Assembly: GCA_903856555.1 (NCBI GenBank)
Contig: CAIOCC010000225.1
Span: forward strand, 1 to 9,108
Origin: an uncultured Bacteroidota bacterium
GTDB lineage: Bacteria > Bacteroidota > Bacteroidia > UBA7662
Length of the DNA: 9,108 nt
Direction: 5' to 3'
A program made the translations under genes and the position numbers. The first letter of the stretch is position 1. Every line of letters begins with the position of its first letter. Positions 1-6,811 of the stretch are shown here, one piece after another. The notes under the pieces are model-generated. The model searched no databases. It saw only the letters and a list, made by a program, of their open reading frames with translations, and was not told the origin of the DNA.

Positions 1-1
1 G

Positions 2-2320
2 ATGATTGCAGGGTTGGCTTGGATAGCCTTTCCTGCCTTCGGCCAAGACACCCTTCGCGGGGTTGTTTTTGAGGAAGATGCCCAAGGTCGGTTGGTCCCT
101 TTGGTTCAGGCCCATGTTTATTGGCAATCCACATCGGTTGGGACCGCGACCGGTCCGATGGGGTCCTTTGCGATTCCCACGGTTCCTCAGACCAAGCGCT
201 TGGTAGTTCGGTATTTGGGATTGGCTCCCGATACCTTGTTTATTCGGGACTCCAAAGCCCTGCGGGTTATCCTCAAACCAGCCACTGGTTTGACCATGGT
301 GGAGGTGAGCGAGGAAAGGGCATCGTCCTTTATCCAAAGAGCGGAGGCCCTTTCCACCAAGGTCTTGACGGAGGCCGAGCTGTTCAAAGCAGCTTGTTGC
401 AATTTATCCGAAAGTTTTGAAACCAATCCATCGGTGGAGGTATCGTACACGGATGCGGCCAGCGGGGTCAAGCAAATTCAACTCCTGGGACTGTCCGGTT
501 CCTATGTTCAAATGTTGCGCGAAAACATGCCCACCATGCGGGGTCTGGGTACCCATACCGGTCTCTCGTTGATTCCGGGGACTTGGATCGATGAAATTCA
601 ATTGACCCAGGGACCGGGATCGGTGGTGAATGGCTTTGAGGCCATGAGTGGTCAAGTGAATTTGGAATTCAAAAAACCGAATTTGGAAGAACCCTTGGTT
701 TTGAACGGGTACCTCAACCAAATGGGGCGCAGCGAAGTCAATGCCATTGTTTCCCATCGACTTCACCGTCATTGGACGGCGGCTTGGCTCTTGCATGGGA
801 ACCGAATGGATGGGTCACCGGATGTTAACAAGGACGGTTTTTTGGATTTACCCACCGGGTTTCAGGCGAACGGTCTGGCCCGCTTTTTTTACGATAACCA
901 ACAGGGCCTCAGTGCTCAGATTAATCTCCGCAGAGTCCGAGATCAGCGCCAAGGTGGACAGCTGGGTTACAACCACGATTCAAGTCCTGTGGAACAGCCC
1001 GGCGTTTACGGGTTGAGCAGTCGGATGGACCAGGGCGAGGTTTTTGGGAAGTTGGGTTACGTTTTCCCGGCCCATCGTTACCGTTCCCTCGGTTTGTTAT
1101 GGAGCATGGGCCTGACCGATTTGGCCAATCGCTACGGGTGGAGAAACTACAGCGGTCGTCAAGAATCCGGGTATGTTCAGGGGATTTACCAGGATATTTT
1201 GGGAAGCAGTCGCAACCGATACCGGGTGGGTTGGAATCTCATGGGCGATCGAACCCATGAACAGGTGGATACGTTGGCCCTGGACTGGGCCACCAATGCC
1301 CGTCGCATCGATCATCGGATGGAGTGGGTACCCGGTTTGTTCGGTGAATTCACCTTGGACCGAGGTGCATCGCTTTGGGTCCTGGGCGGTCGGGTGGATT
1401 ACCACAACCGCTACGGTTGGCAGTTCTCTCCGCGCATCCACTGGAAAAGCGATTTGGACGAAAAGAGTCAACTCCGAATCGGTGCGGGTCGTGGATTTCG
1501 GGTGGCATCGATTTGGGCGGAGAACCAAGGGGCCATGGTGAGTTCCCGGGCTCTCAGGGTTGAGGGGTTGGAGGCTACGTTGGAACCCGATGGAAGGGGT
1601 GCGGCCTATGGTTTGAACCGAGAGGCTTCATGGTACACCGGTCTGCATTACACCAGAGACTTTCGGTTTCGCTACCGCAACGCAAGGTGGGGGGTGGACC
1701 TGCAGCAACAGTGGTTCACCGACCAAGTGATCGCGGATTACGACCGAAGTCCTGGGGCTTTGTGGCTGTACAACCAGCCCGGTCGCTCGTGGAGCCGCAG
1801 TGTTCAAGTCGAAATGGAACTGCAACCCATGAAGCGGACCGAGGTTCGGCTGGCGTATCGTTTGCAGGATGTTCGCAGCGATTATCTGCCCACTTTGCCT
1901 ACCAACCCAGGCGGAGCAACCGGGTTGATCCGTCTTTTGCGTCGACCCATGGTGCCCGTTCATCGGGCCATGGTGAATGTGGCCTACCGCACCAAAAAGC
2001 GTTGGGAATGGGATGCCACCGTGCAGGTCTTTGGTTCCAAGCGAATTCCATTCACGGCAAGCAACCCGCAGGGTACCCAAATGCCCGAACAATCGCCTGC
2101 CTATGCGGTTTTGTTTTTGCAGGTCACCAAAAACTTCAAAAAAGGGGCCTTTTATATAGGCGTTGAGAACTTGGGGGATTTTCGTCAAAGGCAATTAATT
2201 CTGGATAGCGGAAATCCTTTTTCACCCTATTTTGACGCATCCTTGGTCTGGGGACCGGCCATCGAAAGAATGGTTTATGTCGGTTTCAGGGCTAGGTTTA
2301 CATCTTCAAAGCCTTCTTAG
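2..2320 (+). CDS. TonB-dependent outer-membrane receptor with N-terminal CarboxypepD_reg-like domain (5' end at window edge)
   Basis: This is a 772-residue outer-membrane beta-barrel receptor that imports a ligand using TonB/ExbBD energy. Residues 1-15 (MIAGLAWIAFPAFGQ) look like the hydrophobic core and cleavage site of a signal peptide, but there is no basic n-region, so the true start is probably just upstream of the window. Residues about 17-92 fit the carboxypeptidase-regulatory-like fold common in Bacteroidota receptors. The plug follows at about 130-225, with AACCNLSESFETNPSVEV at 131-148 and GPGSVVNGFEAMSGQVNLE at 204-222. The barrel fills the rest. An adjacent Cys pair (132-133) in the plug recalls a receptor subgroup that I remember as often encoded near heavy-metal-associated-domain proteins, so a metal ligand is possible but unproven. 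The barrel's expected terminal aromatic is Phe766; the six residues after it (TSSKPS) run into the following tRNA gene. The family call is firm; the substrate is unknown. Confidence 0.93.
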   Translation: MIAGLAWIAFPAFGQDTLRGVVFEEDAQGRLVPLVQAHVYWQSTSVGTATGPMGSFAIPTVPQTKRLVVRYLGLAPDTLFIRDSKALRVILKPATGLTMVEVSEERASSFIQRAEALSTKVLTEAELFKAACCNLSESFETNPSVEVSYTDAASGVKQIQLLGLSGSYVQMLRENMPTMRGLGTHTGLSLIPGTWIDEIQLTQGPGSVVNGFEAMSGQVNLEFKKPNLEEPLVLNGYLNQMGRSEVNAIVSHRLHRHWTAAWLLHGNRMDGSPDVNKDGFLDLPTGFQANGLARFFYDNQQGLSAQINLRRVRDQRQGGQLGYNHDSSPVEQPGVYGLSSRMDQGEVFGKLGYVFPAHRYRSLGLLWSMGLTDLANRYGWRNYSGRQESGYVQGIYQDILGSSRNRYRVGWNLMGDRTHEQVDTLALDWATNARRIDHRMEWVPGLFGEFTLDRGASLWVLGGRVDYHNRYGWQFSPRIHWKSDLDEKSQLRIGAGRGFRVASIWAENQGAMVSSRALRVEGLEATLEPDGRGAAYGLNREASWYTGLHYTRDFRFRYRNARWGVDLQQQWFTDQVIADYDRSPGALWLYNQPGRSWSRSVQVEMELQPMKRTEVRLAYRLQDVRSDYLPTLPTNPGGATGLIRLLRRPMVPVHRAMVNVAYRTKKRWEWDATVQVFGSKRIPFTASNPQGTQMPEQSPAYAVLFLQVTKNFKKGAFYIGVENLGDFRQRQLILDSGNPFSPYFDASLVWGPAIERMVYVGFRARFTSSKPS
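2293..2300 (+). promoter_or_regulatory. possible -7 element for tRNA-Thr (and katG), inside the receptor's 3' end
   Basis: TAGGTTTA matches the Bacteroidota -7 consensus TAnnTTTG at all but the last base. It ends 10 bases before the mature tRNA 5' end, a plausible distance for a short leader. No convincing TTTG-type -33 element sits about 20 bases upstream; the nearest is TTTA at 2274-2277, with a short spacer. The match is short and may be chance. Confidence 0.22.
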
Positions 2321-2383
2321 CTCAGCTGGTAGAGCAACTCATTCGTAATGAGTAGGTCGCAGGTTCGAATCCCGTAGAAGGCT
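2311..2383 (+). tRNA. tRNA-Thr(CGT)
   Basis: A complete cloverleaf can be drawn. The acceptor stem GCCTTCT (2311-2317) pairs fully with AGAAGGC (2376-2382), with discriminator T2383. The D arm is 2320-2335. The anticodon stem ACTCA/TGAGT (2337-2341, 2349-2353) encloses loop TTCGTAA with anticodon CGT at 2344-2346, reading ACG codons. The T arm has loop TTCGAAT (2364-2370). The T stem GCAGG/CCCGT contains a G-T wobble and one A-C mismatch (A2361 with C2373). CCA is not encoded. The gene overlaps the receptor CDS by 10 bases on the same strand, and tRNA bases 8-10 (TAG) are that gene's stop codon. katG begins 21 bases downstream, leaving no room for an independent standard promoter between them. 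Confidence 0.97.
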
Positions 2384-2404
2384 CTCATTTCTAAACCCCA
2401 TCCC

Positions 2405-4582
2405 ATGAACCCCAATTCCTCATCTGGAAAATGCCCCGTCGTTCACGGTGCCAACACCCAAGGCGCTCAAAGTGTCACCGCTTGGTGGCCAAAAACCCTG
2501 AACCTGGATATTTTGCATCAGCACGATACCAAGGTCAACCCCAACGGCGAGGGTTTTGATTACCGCAAGGCCTTTGAATCGCTGGACCTCGAAGCCCTTA
2601 AGTCCGATCTCAAAGCACTGATGACCGAAAGCCAATCCTGGTGGCCCGCCGACTGGGGTCATTACGGAGGCCTGATGATCCGGATGGCCTGGCATGCCGC
2701 CGGTACCTACCGGACCTCGGATGGTCGGGGTGGCAGCAATACCGGCAACCTCCGCTTTGCCCCTTTGAACAGCTGGCCCGATAACACCAATCTGGACAAG
2801 GCCCGTCGCCTGCTTTGGCCGGTCAAGAAAAAGTACGGGAACAAAATTTCTTGGGCGGATTTAATGATTTTGGCGGGGAACATGGCCTACGAATCCATGG
2901 GTTTCAAAACCTTTGGTTTTGCGGGTGGTCGCGAAGACATTTGGCATCCCGAAAAGGACGTGTATTGGGGTAGCGAGAAGGAATGGCTGACCAAAGACCG
3001 TTACACCAACCCCAACGATAGCAATTCGTTGGCGAATCCGCTGGCCGCCGTCCAGATGGGTCTCATCTACGTGAACCCCGAAGGCGTGGACGGTCAACCC
3101 GATCCGCTGCGCACGGCCCAGGATGTCCGCACCACCTTTGCACGGATGGCCATGAACGACGAAGAAACGGTGGCTCTTGCGGCCGGCGGCCATACCGTGG
3201 GCAAGGCCCACGGTAACGGTGACGCCTCCGCCCTGGGCCCCAACCCGGAAGGCGAAGAGCTGCACACCCAGGGTTTTGGATGGATGAATCCTGGTGGCAA
3301 GGGCCACGGGGCCGACGCCGTCACCAGCGGCCTCGAAGGGGCCTGGACGACGACCCCCGATCGTTGGAACCATACGTACTTTCATTTGTTGTTATCGTAC
3401 GAATGGGAATTGCGCAAGAGTCCGGCCGGTGCCTGGCAATGGGAGCCGATCAATATCCGCCCCGAGGACATGCCGGTGGATGCCCACGATTCCTCGGTTC
3501 GCCGCAACCCCATCATGACCGATGCGGACATGGCCATGAAAATGGACCCCGAATACCGCAAAATTTCCGAGCGTTTTCACCAAGACCCCGCCTATTTCGA
3601 GGAAGTTTTTGCCAAGGCTTGGTTCAAACTAACCCACCGGGATTTGGGACCGCGTTCTCGTTACTTGGGTCCCGATGCGCCCAAGGTGGACCTGCTTTGG
3701 CAGGATCCCCTACTGGCTGCACCGGCCCCTTTGAGTGATGCTCAAATCTCGGCCCTCAAGACCACCCTGCTGAACAGCGGCCTCAGCCACAGCGATTTGA
3801 TTTGCACGGCATGGGACAGCGCCCGTACCTTCCGTGGTTCGGATTTCCGTGGCGGCGCCAACGGTGCCCGCATTCGCCTTGCTCCCCAAAAGGACTGGGC
3901 CGGCAACGAGCCCGAGCGCTTAGATCGAGTTTTGGCGATCCTCGAGCAAATCCAAGCCTCCTGCGGTCACCCGGTTTCCATGGCCGATTTAATCGTACTG
4001 GGCGGCAGTGCGGCGGTTGAAGCCGCTGCTCACCAGGCCGGTGTCAAGGCAGCAGTTCCTTTCCATCAAGGTCGGGCCGATTCCTCCGCCGAATGGACGG
4101 ATACCGAGTCCTTCGCGGTCCTGGAACCGCTTCACGACGGCTACCGCAATTGGCTCAAAGAACATTACGATGCCCAACCCGAGGAATTGCTTTTGGACCG
4201 CACCCAATTGATGGGATTAACCGCTCCCGAAATGACCGTCCTTCTTGGCGGGATGCGGGTTTTGGGAACCAATCACGGAGGCAAAGCCCACGGTGTCCTC
4301 ACCGAACGCGTGGGCGTTCTCAGCAACGATTTCTTTGTCAATTTAACCGACATGCGTTACCGCTGGGAACCGACCGGACGAAATTCCTACAACATGGTGG
4401 ACCGCAGCAGCGGGGAAACCCGTTGGACGGCAACACGGGTTGATTTGGTTTTTGGTTCCAATTCGATCCTGAGAGCCTACGCGGAATTCTATGCCCAAGA
4501 CGATAACAAAGAACAATTTGTTCTTGACTTTATCAAGGCTTGGGTCAAAGTCATGAACGCGGATCGCTACGATTTGAGGTAG
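2405..4582 (+). CDS. katG: catalase-peroxidase KatG
   Basis: This 725-residue bifunctional haem enzyme breaks down H2O2 by catalase and peroxidase reactions; the length is normal for the family. No signal peptide is seen, so it is probably cytoplasmic. The N-terminus carries the family CPVVHG (10-15). Distal haem residues are Arg93, Trp96 and His97 in MIRMAWHAAGTYRTSDGRGG (91-110). The Met-Tyr-Trp crosslink needed for catalase activity is intact: Trp96, Tyr222 in MGLIYVNPEG and Met248 in RMAMND. The proximal ligand is His263 in GGHTVGKAHG, with Trp321 and Asp381 as likely partners. Arg419 in SRYLG fits the mobile arginine. The haemless C-terminal repeat follows from about residue 430 and is complete, ending MNADRYDLR. 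ATG 2405 is chosen by the family N-terminus. There is no Shine-Dalgarno sequence, and no separate regulator-binding site can be placed in the 21-base gap after tRNA-Thr. Confidence 0.98.
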   Translation: MNPNSSSGKCPVVHGANTQGAQSVTAWWPKTLNLDILHQHDTKVNPNGEGFDYRKAFESLDLEALKSDLKALMTESQSWWPADWGHYGGLMIRMAWHAAGTYRTSDGRGGSNTGNLRFAPLNSWPDNTNLDKARRLLWPVKKKYGNKISWADLMILAGNMAYESMGFKTFGFAGGREDIWHPEKDVYWGSEKEWLTKDRYTNPNDSNSLANPLAAVQMGLIYVNPEGVDGQPDPLRTAQDVRTTFARMAMNDEETVALAAGGHTVGKAHGNGDASALGPNPEGEELHTQGFGWMNPGGKGHGADAVTSGLEGAWTTTPDRWNHTYFHLLLSYEWELRKSPAGAWQWEPINIRPEDMPVDAHDSSVRRNPIMTDADMAMKMDPEYRKISERFHQDPAYFEEVFAKAWFKLTHRDLGPRSRYLGPDAPKVDLLWQDPLLAAPAPLSDAQISALKTTLLNSGLSHSDLICTAWDSARTFRGSDFRGGANGARIRLAPQKDWAGNEPERLDRVLAILEQIQASCGHPVSMADLIVLGGSAAVEAAAHQAGVKAAVPFHQGRADSSAEWTDTESFAVLEPLHDGYRNWLKEHYDAQPEELLLDRTQLMGLTAPEMTVLLGGMRVLGTNHGGKAHGVLTERVGVLSNDFFVNLTDMRYRWEPTGRNSYNMVDRSSGETRWTATRVDLVFGSNSILRAYAEFYAQDDNKEQFVLDFIKAWVKVMNADRYDLR

Positions 4583-4652
4583 GGATAGCAACTTTATCTA
4601 CGGGCCCTCCACACCAAGGACCTGATTTTTGGGATTTCGAGTCCAATGAGGA

Positions 4653-4680
4653 TTAAGCCTAACGGCTTTAATAAAAATTT
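4653..4680 (+). terminator. weak hairpin with A/T-rich tail after katG
   Basis: AAGCC (4655-4659) pairs with GGCTT (4664-4668) around a TAAC loop, and the stem can extend by A-T pairs if one T is bulged. It is followed by TAATAAAAATTT, which is A/T-rich but not a clean T-run. It lies 70 bases after the katG stop in a convergent spacer, where termination is expected. The rest of 4583-4747 shows nothing I recognise. Confidence 0.35.
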
Positions 4681-4747
4681 GAGTTGACAGGATTTATTTG
4701 CAACAGGGGCAGGTCAAGACAAGCCACCGCCTTGTGGTGCGTTAATC

Positions 4748-5926
4748 TTAGAGACTTATGGAGGCACTGAGGGTCCAATAAGGCCATGTTTCGCGCGTAG
4801 CGTTCGAACGACCCTTTTGCAAATACCTAAATTCTGAGCGCAGGAATAAGTTATCAAGGGCTTTGAATTTGAGTCCCCCGGAATAACCCTGCATTGTACC
4901 GGACACCGCCGGGTTGCTGATGGGCAAAACCACGCCGTGGAGGTCTTCAAGGATTTCAAAGCGCAGATTAGCGGACCATTGATTGTTTAGGCTGTGTTCA
5001 ACAATGAGGTTGCCTTGGGTCCAGTGGTTCTCGTTTTGCCATCCACGATAAAAGCTGCTGGTTAGCAAGGTTTTGGAGGAAGCACGGAAAATAGCGTAGG
5101 CATCCAACAGGGTGCGTTGGCCCGTGATGGACTCCAAGGTAATGGTATTGCGCAATGAGCTGTGTTGCTCCCGGCCATGGAACAAATTCACATTGATCAG
5201 TAGTTTGGAAAGGGGCCGGTATTCGACTTGAGCGATCAAGGCCTGGCCGGGAACCCGATCCACGGCTTGCTGCCACCCATTGACCCAATAGGCAAAGGTG
5301 CTGAGCTTGGGGCCCCAGGTATAACCGATTCGTACGCCACTCAGAAAATACGGAACAAATTCAGCGGACAAGGAGCGGGTATAGGTGGGTTGATCCCGGG
5401 ACAAGGGGCTTTCGTTGGTGAAAGGTGAACCCAGCAAACCGGCATCAATCCATAAATCGTACCGACTCCATGGCTTGAATCCCAAGCTGGCTTCGAGCAA
5501 TCGTGGTTCAGCGGGTGCATAATTCCGATCCATATACGTACCAAAGGCCGGCATCAATCGAGAGCGTAGACGTTCGCTGCGGTATCGCAGGTCCAAAAAA
5601 GCCAGGTTGACGCTCCATTGGTTGAGGCTCGCCGAGCTAACGAGGTCCGGGATTTGGGAGCCTTTGGAGGGCCCTGCATTTCGGTACAAGTCCAATTGGG
5701 CGCCCAAAACCAAATGTTCGTTCCCCAGTCGGATCCCCCCACTGGAATCGGCAAAACCGGTATTCACCACCTGCGCCCGAAGACTTCCCGGCAAGGATAC
5801 CAAGCCCCAAACCATGATGAAGATGATGGATTTAAACAAAGTCCCAAAGAACTGAAAATGAGGGTGCTTGGCCTTGTTTTCTGGGTCGCAAGCCACAAAG
5901 GGATCCGGGGTCGTGTCGATTTTCAT
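4748..5926 (-). CDS. outer-membrane beta-barrel porin, BBP2/OmpL-like family
   Basis: From the ATG at 5926 this gives 392 residues. Residues about 31-52 (FKSIIFIMVWGLVSLPGSLRAQ) form a clear signal peptide, and the mature part is rich in alternating aromatic/polar beta strands. The stretch AFGTYMDRNYAPAEPRLLE followed by SLSAEFVPYFLSGVRIGYTW resembles BBP2-type porins of Bacteroidota, where a Y/F-rich strand is followed by a pfy-sGvr-gy segment. The call rests on overall character rather than a catalytic motif. The substrate cannot be told. The start is uncertain: a 30-residue n-region before the hydrophobic core is long, and TTG at 5839 would give a more usual signal peptide (LFKSIIFIMVWG). 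The frame stays open upstream to 6301, but that part lies antisense to the nitroreductase and is not signal-like. The gene is convergent with katG and divergent from the nitroreductase. Confidence 0.8.
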   Translation of the reverse strand: MKIDTTPDPFVACDPENKAKHPHFQFFGTLFKSIIFIMVWGLVSLPGSLRAQVVNTGFADSSGGIRLGNEHLVLGAQLDLYRNAGPSKGSQIPDLVSSASLNQWSVNLAFLDLRYRSERLRSRLMPAFGTYMDRNYAPAEPRLLEASLGFKPWSRYDLWIDAGLLGSPFTNESPLSRDQPTYTRSLSAEFVPYFLSGVRIGYTWGPKLSTFAYWVNGWQQAVDRVPGQALIAQVEYRPLSKLLINVNLFHGREQHSSLRNTITLESITGQRTLLDAYAIFRASSKTLLTSSFYRGWQNENHWTQGNLIVEHSLNNQWSANLRFEILEDLHGVVLPISNPAVSGTMQGYSGGLKFKALDNLFLRSEFRYLQKGRSNATRETWPYWTLSASISL

Positions 5927-5970
5927 CGAAGGCAGAGGGTTTTGGAAACGGAGAGGTTCAGAAGGTCTTC

Positions 5971-5990
5971 CTTCGTTCAAGTATACGAAG
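5971..5990. promoter_or_regulatory. inverted repeat in the divergent porin/nitroreductase promoter region
   Basis: CTTCGT (5971-5976) and ACGAAG (5985-5990) are perfect inverted arms around an 8-base centre. The centre contains, on the minus strand, TATACTTG (5985-5978), one mismatch from the Bacteroidota -7 consensus TAnnTTTG. If used, transcription of the porin would start roughly 40 bases before its ATG. A second small palindrome, CTACGTAG, lies at 6000-6007. The placement in a 117-base divergent spacer suits an operator, but the arms are short and no regulator gene is nearby. Confidence 0.3.
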
Positions 5991-6043
5991 GGGATGGTCC
6001 TACGTAGAGGCTTCCCGGCAAGGGCGAAGATGTACCTTCGTGT

Positions 6044-6766
6044 ATGCATTCCCAAGCCTTTCAGGAAATCGTCGATTTTCGGCGTTCCAACCGCCTTTTT
6101 GACGCGAATACATCGGTTCCCGATGAGGTGATTCAGCGTTCGTTGGAAAGAGCCGCCCTTTCGCCCAATAGCAGCAATATGCAGCTTTGGGAATTTCATT
6201 GGATCAAGTCCAAGGATGCTTTGGCCCAAATGGTCCCCCTCTGCCTGAACCAGAATGCCGCGCGTACGGCCCAACACCAGGTCGTTTTTGTGACTCGTCA
6301 AGATTTATGGAAAAGCCGTGCCGAATGGAACCTTCAGCAAGTCCAAAACAGCATCCAGGGGGAACCTAACAACGGTCAAAAAGCCGGGCTCCGCTACTAC
6401 GGCAAGCTCATGCCTTTTTTGTACACCAACGACCCTCTGGGGATCATGCACGGGGTCCGCTGGCTCCTGGGGTGGGTGATGGGGGCCTTCAAGCCCTTTT
6501 ACCGACCCGGGGGCAAGGCCGAACAACGAATTGTAGCGCACAAATCCTGCGCTTTAGCAGCCCAGACCTTTATGTTATCGGTCGCCGCAGAGGGTTTTCA
6601 TACCTGCCCCATGGAAGGATTAGACCGGGTGCGCGTTCGGAAATTTTTGGGCCTGCCCCGTGGTGCCGAAATCAACATGGCCATCGCCGTGGGGCTAGGG
6701 ACCGAAGCGGGGGTTTGGGGACCTCGGTTCCGGGTTCCATTGGAACAGGTGGTTCGTGTGCACTAA
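6044..6766 (+). CDS. nitroreductase-family NAD(P)H/FMN oxidoreductase
   Basis: This 240-residue flavoprotein is predicted to use FMN and NAD(P)H to reduce nitro, quinone or similar substrates in the cytoplasm; the physiological substrate is not evident. The FMN phosphate-binding signature FRRSNRLF is at 12-19. SPNSSNMQLWEF (40-51) is the usual second FMN-contact loop. HKSCALAAQTFMLSVAAEG (166-184) and CPMEG (188-192) match the helix and FMN loop of the C-terminal half. NMAIAVGLGTEAG plus a late Arg (GPRFR, 226-230) close the fold. A hydrophobic insert at about 120-155 (PFLYTNDPLGIMHGVRWLLG onward) separates the halves; such inserts usually form the lid over the active site. ATG 6044 puts the first helix at the expected place. 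The HI0933-like oxidoreductase follows after 45 bases and may be cotranscribed. Confidence 0.9.
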   Translation: MHSQAFQEIVDFRRSNRLFDANTSVPDEVIQRSLERAALSPNSSNMQLWEFHWIKSKDALAQMVPLCLNQNAARTAQHQVVFVTRQDLWKSRAEWNLQQVQNSIQGEPNNGQKAGLRYYGKLMPFLYTNDPLGIMHGVRWLLGWVMGAFKPFYRPGGKAEQRIVAHKSCALAAQTFMLSVAAEGFHTCPMEGLDRVRVRKFLGLPRGAEINMAIAVGLGTEAGVWGPRFRVPLEQVVRVH

Positions 6767-6780
6767 GAACGTGTGCACTA
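6755..6780 (+). repeat. 11-base direct repeat, period 15, across the nitroreductase stop codon
   Basis: CGTGTGCACTA occurs at 6755-6765 and again at 6770-6780, each centred on the palindrome GTGCAC. The first copy encodes the last residues Arg-Val-His and the start of TAA. The second is in the same frame, with TAT where the first has TAA. It looks like a short in-frame tandem duplication. Confidence 0.75.
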
Positions 6781-6811
6781 TGAATTGGATTCGGCCTAAG
6801 TCTTTGGTTGG

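Noticed and set aside
1628..2194. Long minus-strand frame (188 codons) antisense to the TonB receptor, and a plus-strand frame at 1630-2166
   Set aside because: Both are out-of-frame shadows of the receptor barrel; the translations show no family motif and are rich in Pro, Gly and Arg, as shadow frames often are.
2311..2405. Idea of an integration site at tRNA-Thr or tRNA-Ser
   Set aside because: No integrase and no repeated copy of either tRNA 3' end occurs in the window; the flanking genes are ordinary chromosomal genes.
2861..3385. Minus-strand frame of 174 codons inside katG
   Set aside because: It is antisense to the haem domain of KatG, whose motifs are complete, and shows no recognisable domain.
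4716..4740. Possible second hairpin before the porin stop (CACC...GGTG)
   Set aside because: The stem is only four base pairs with a mismatch beside it and no T-run, so it is too weak to list.
5927..6301. Open reading frame continuing upstream of the porin on the minus strand to 6301
   Set aside because: It is antisense to the well-supported nitroreductase, has no signal-peptide-like start, and the porin signal peptide lies well inside it.
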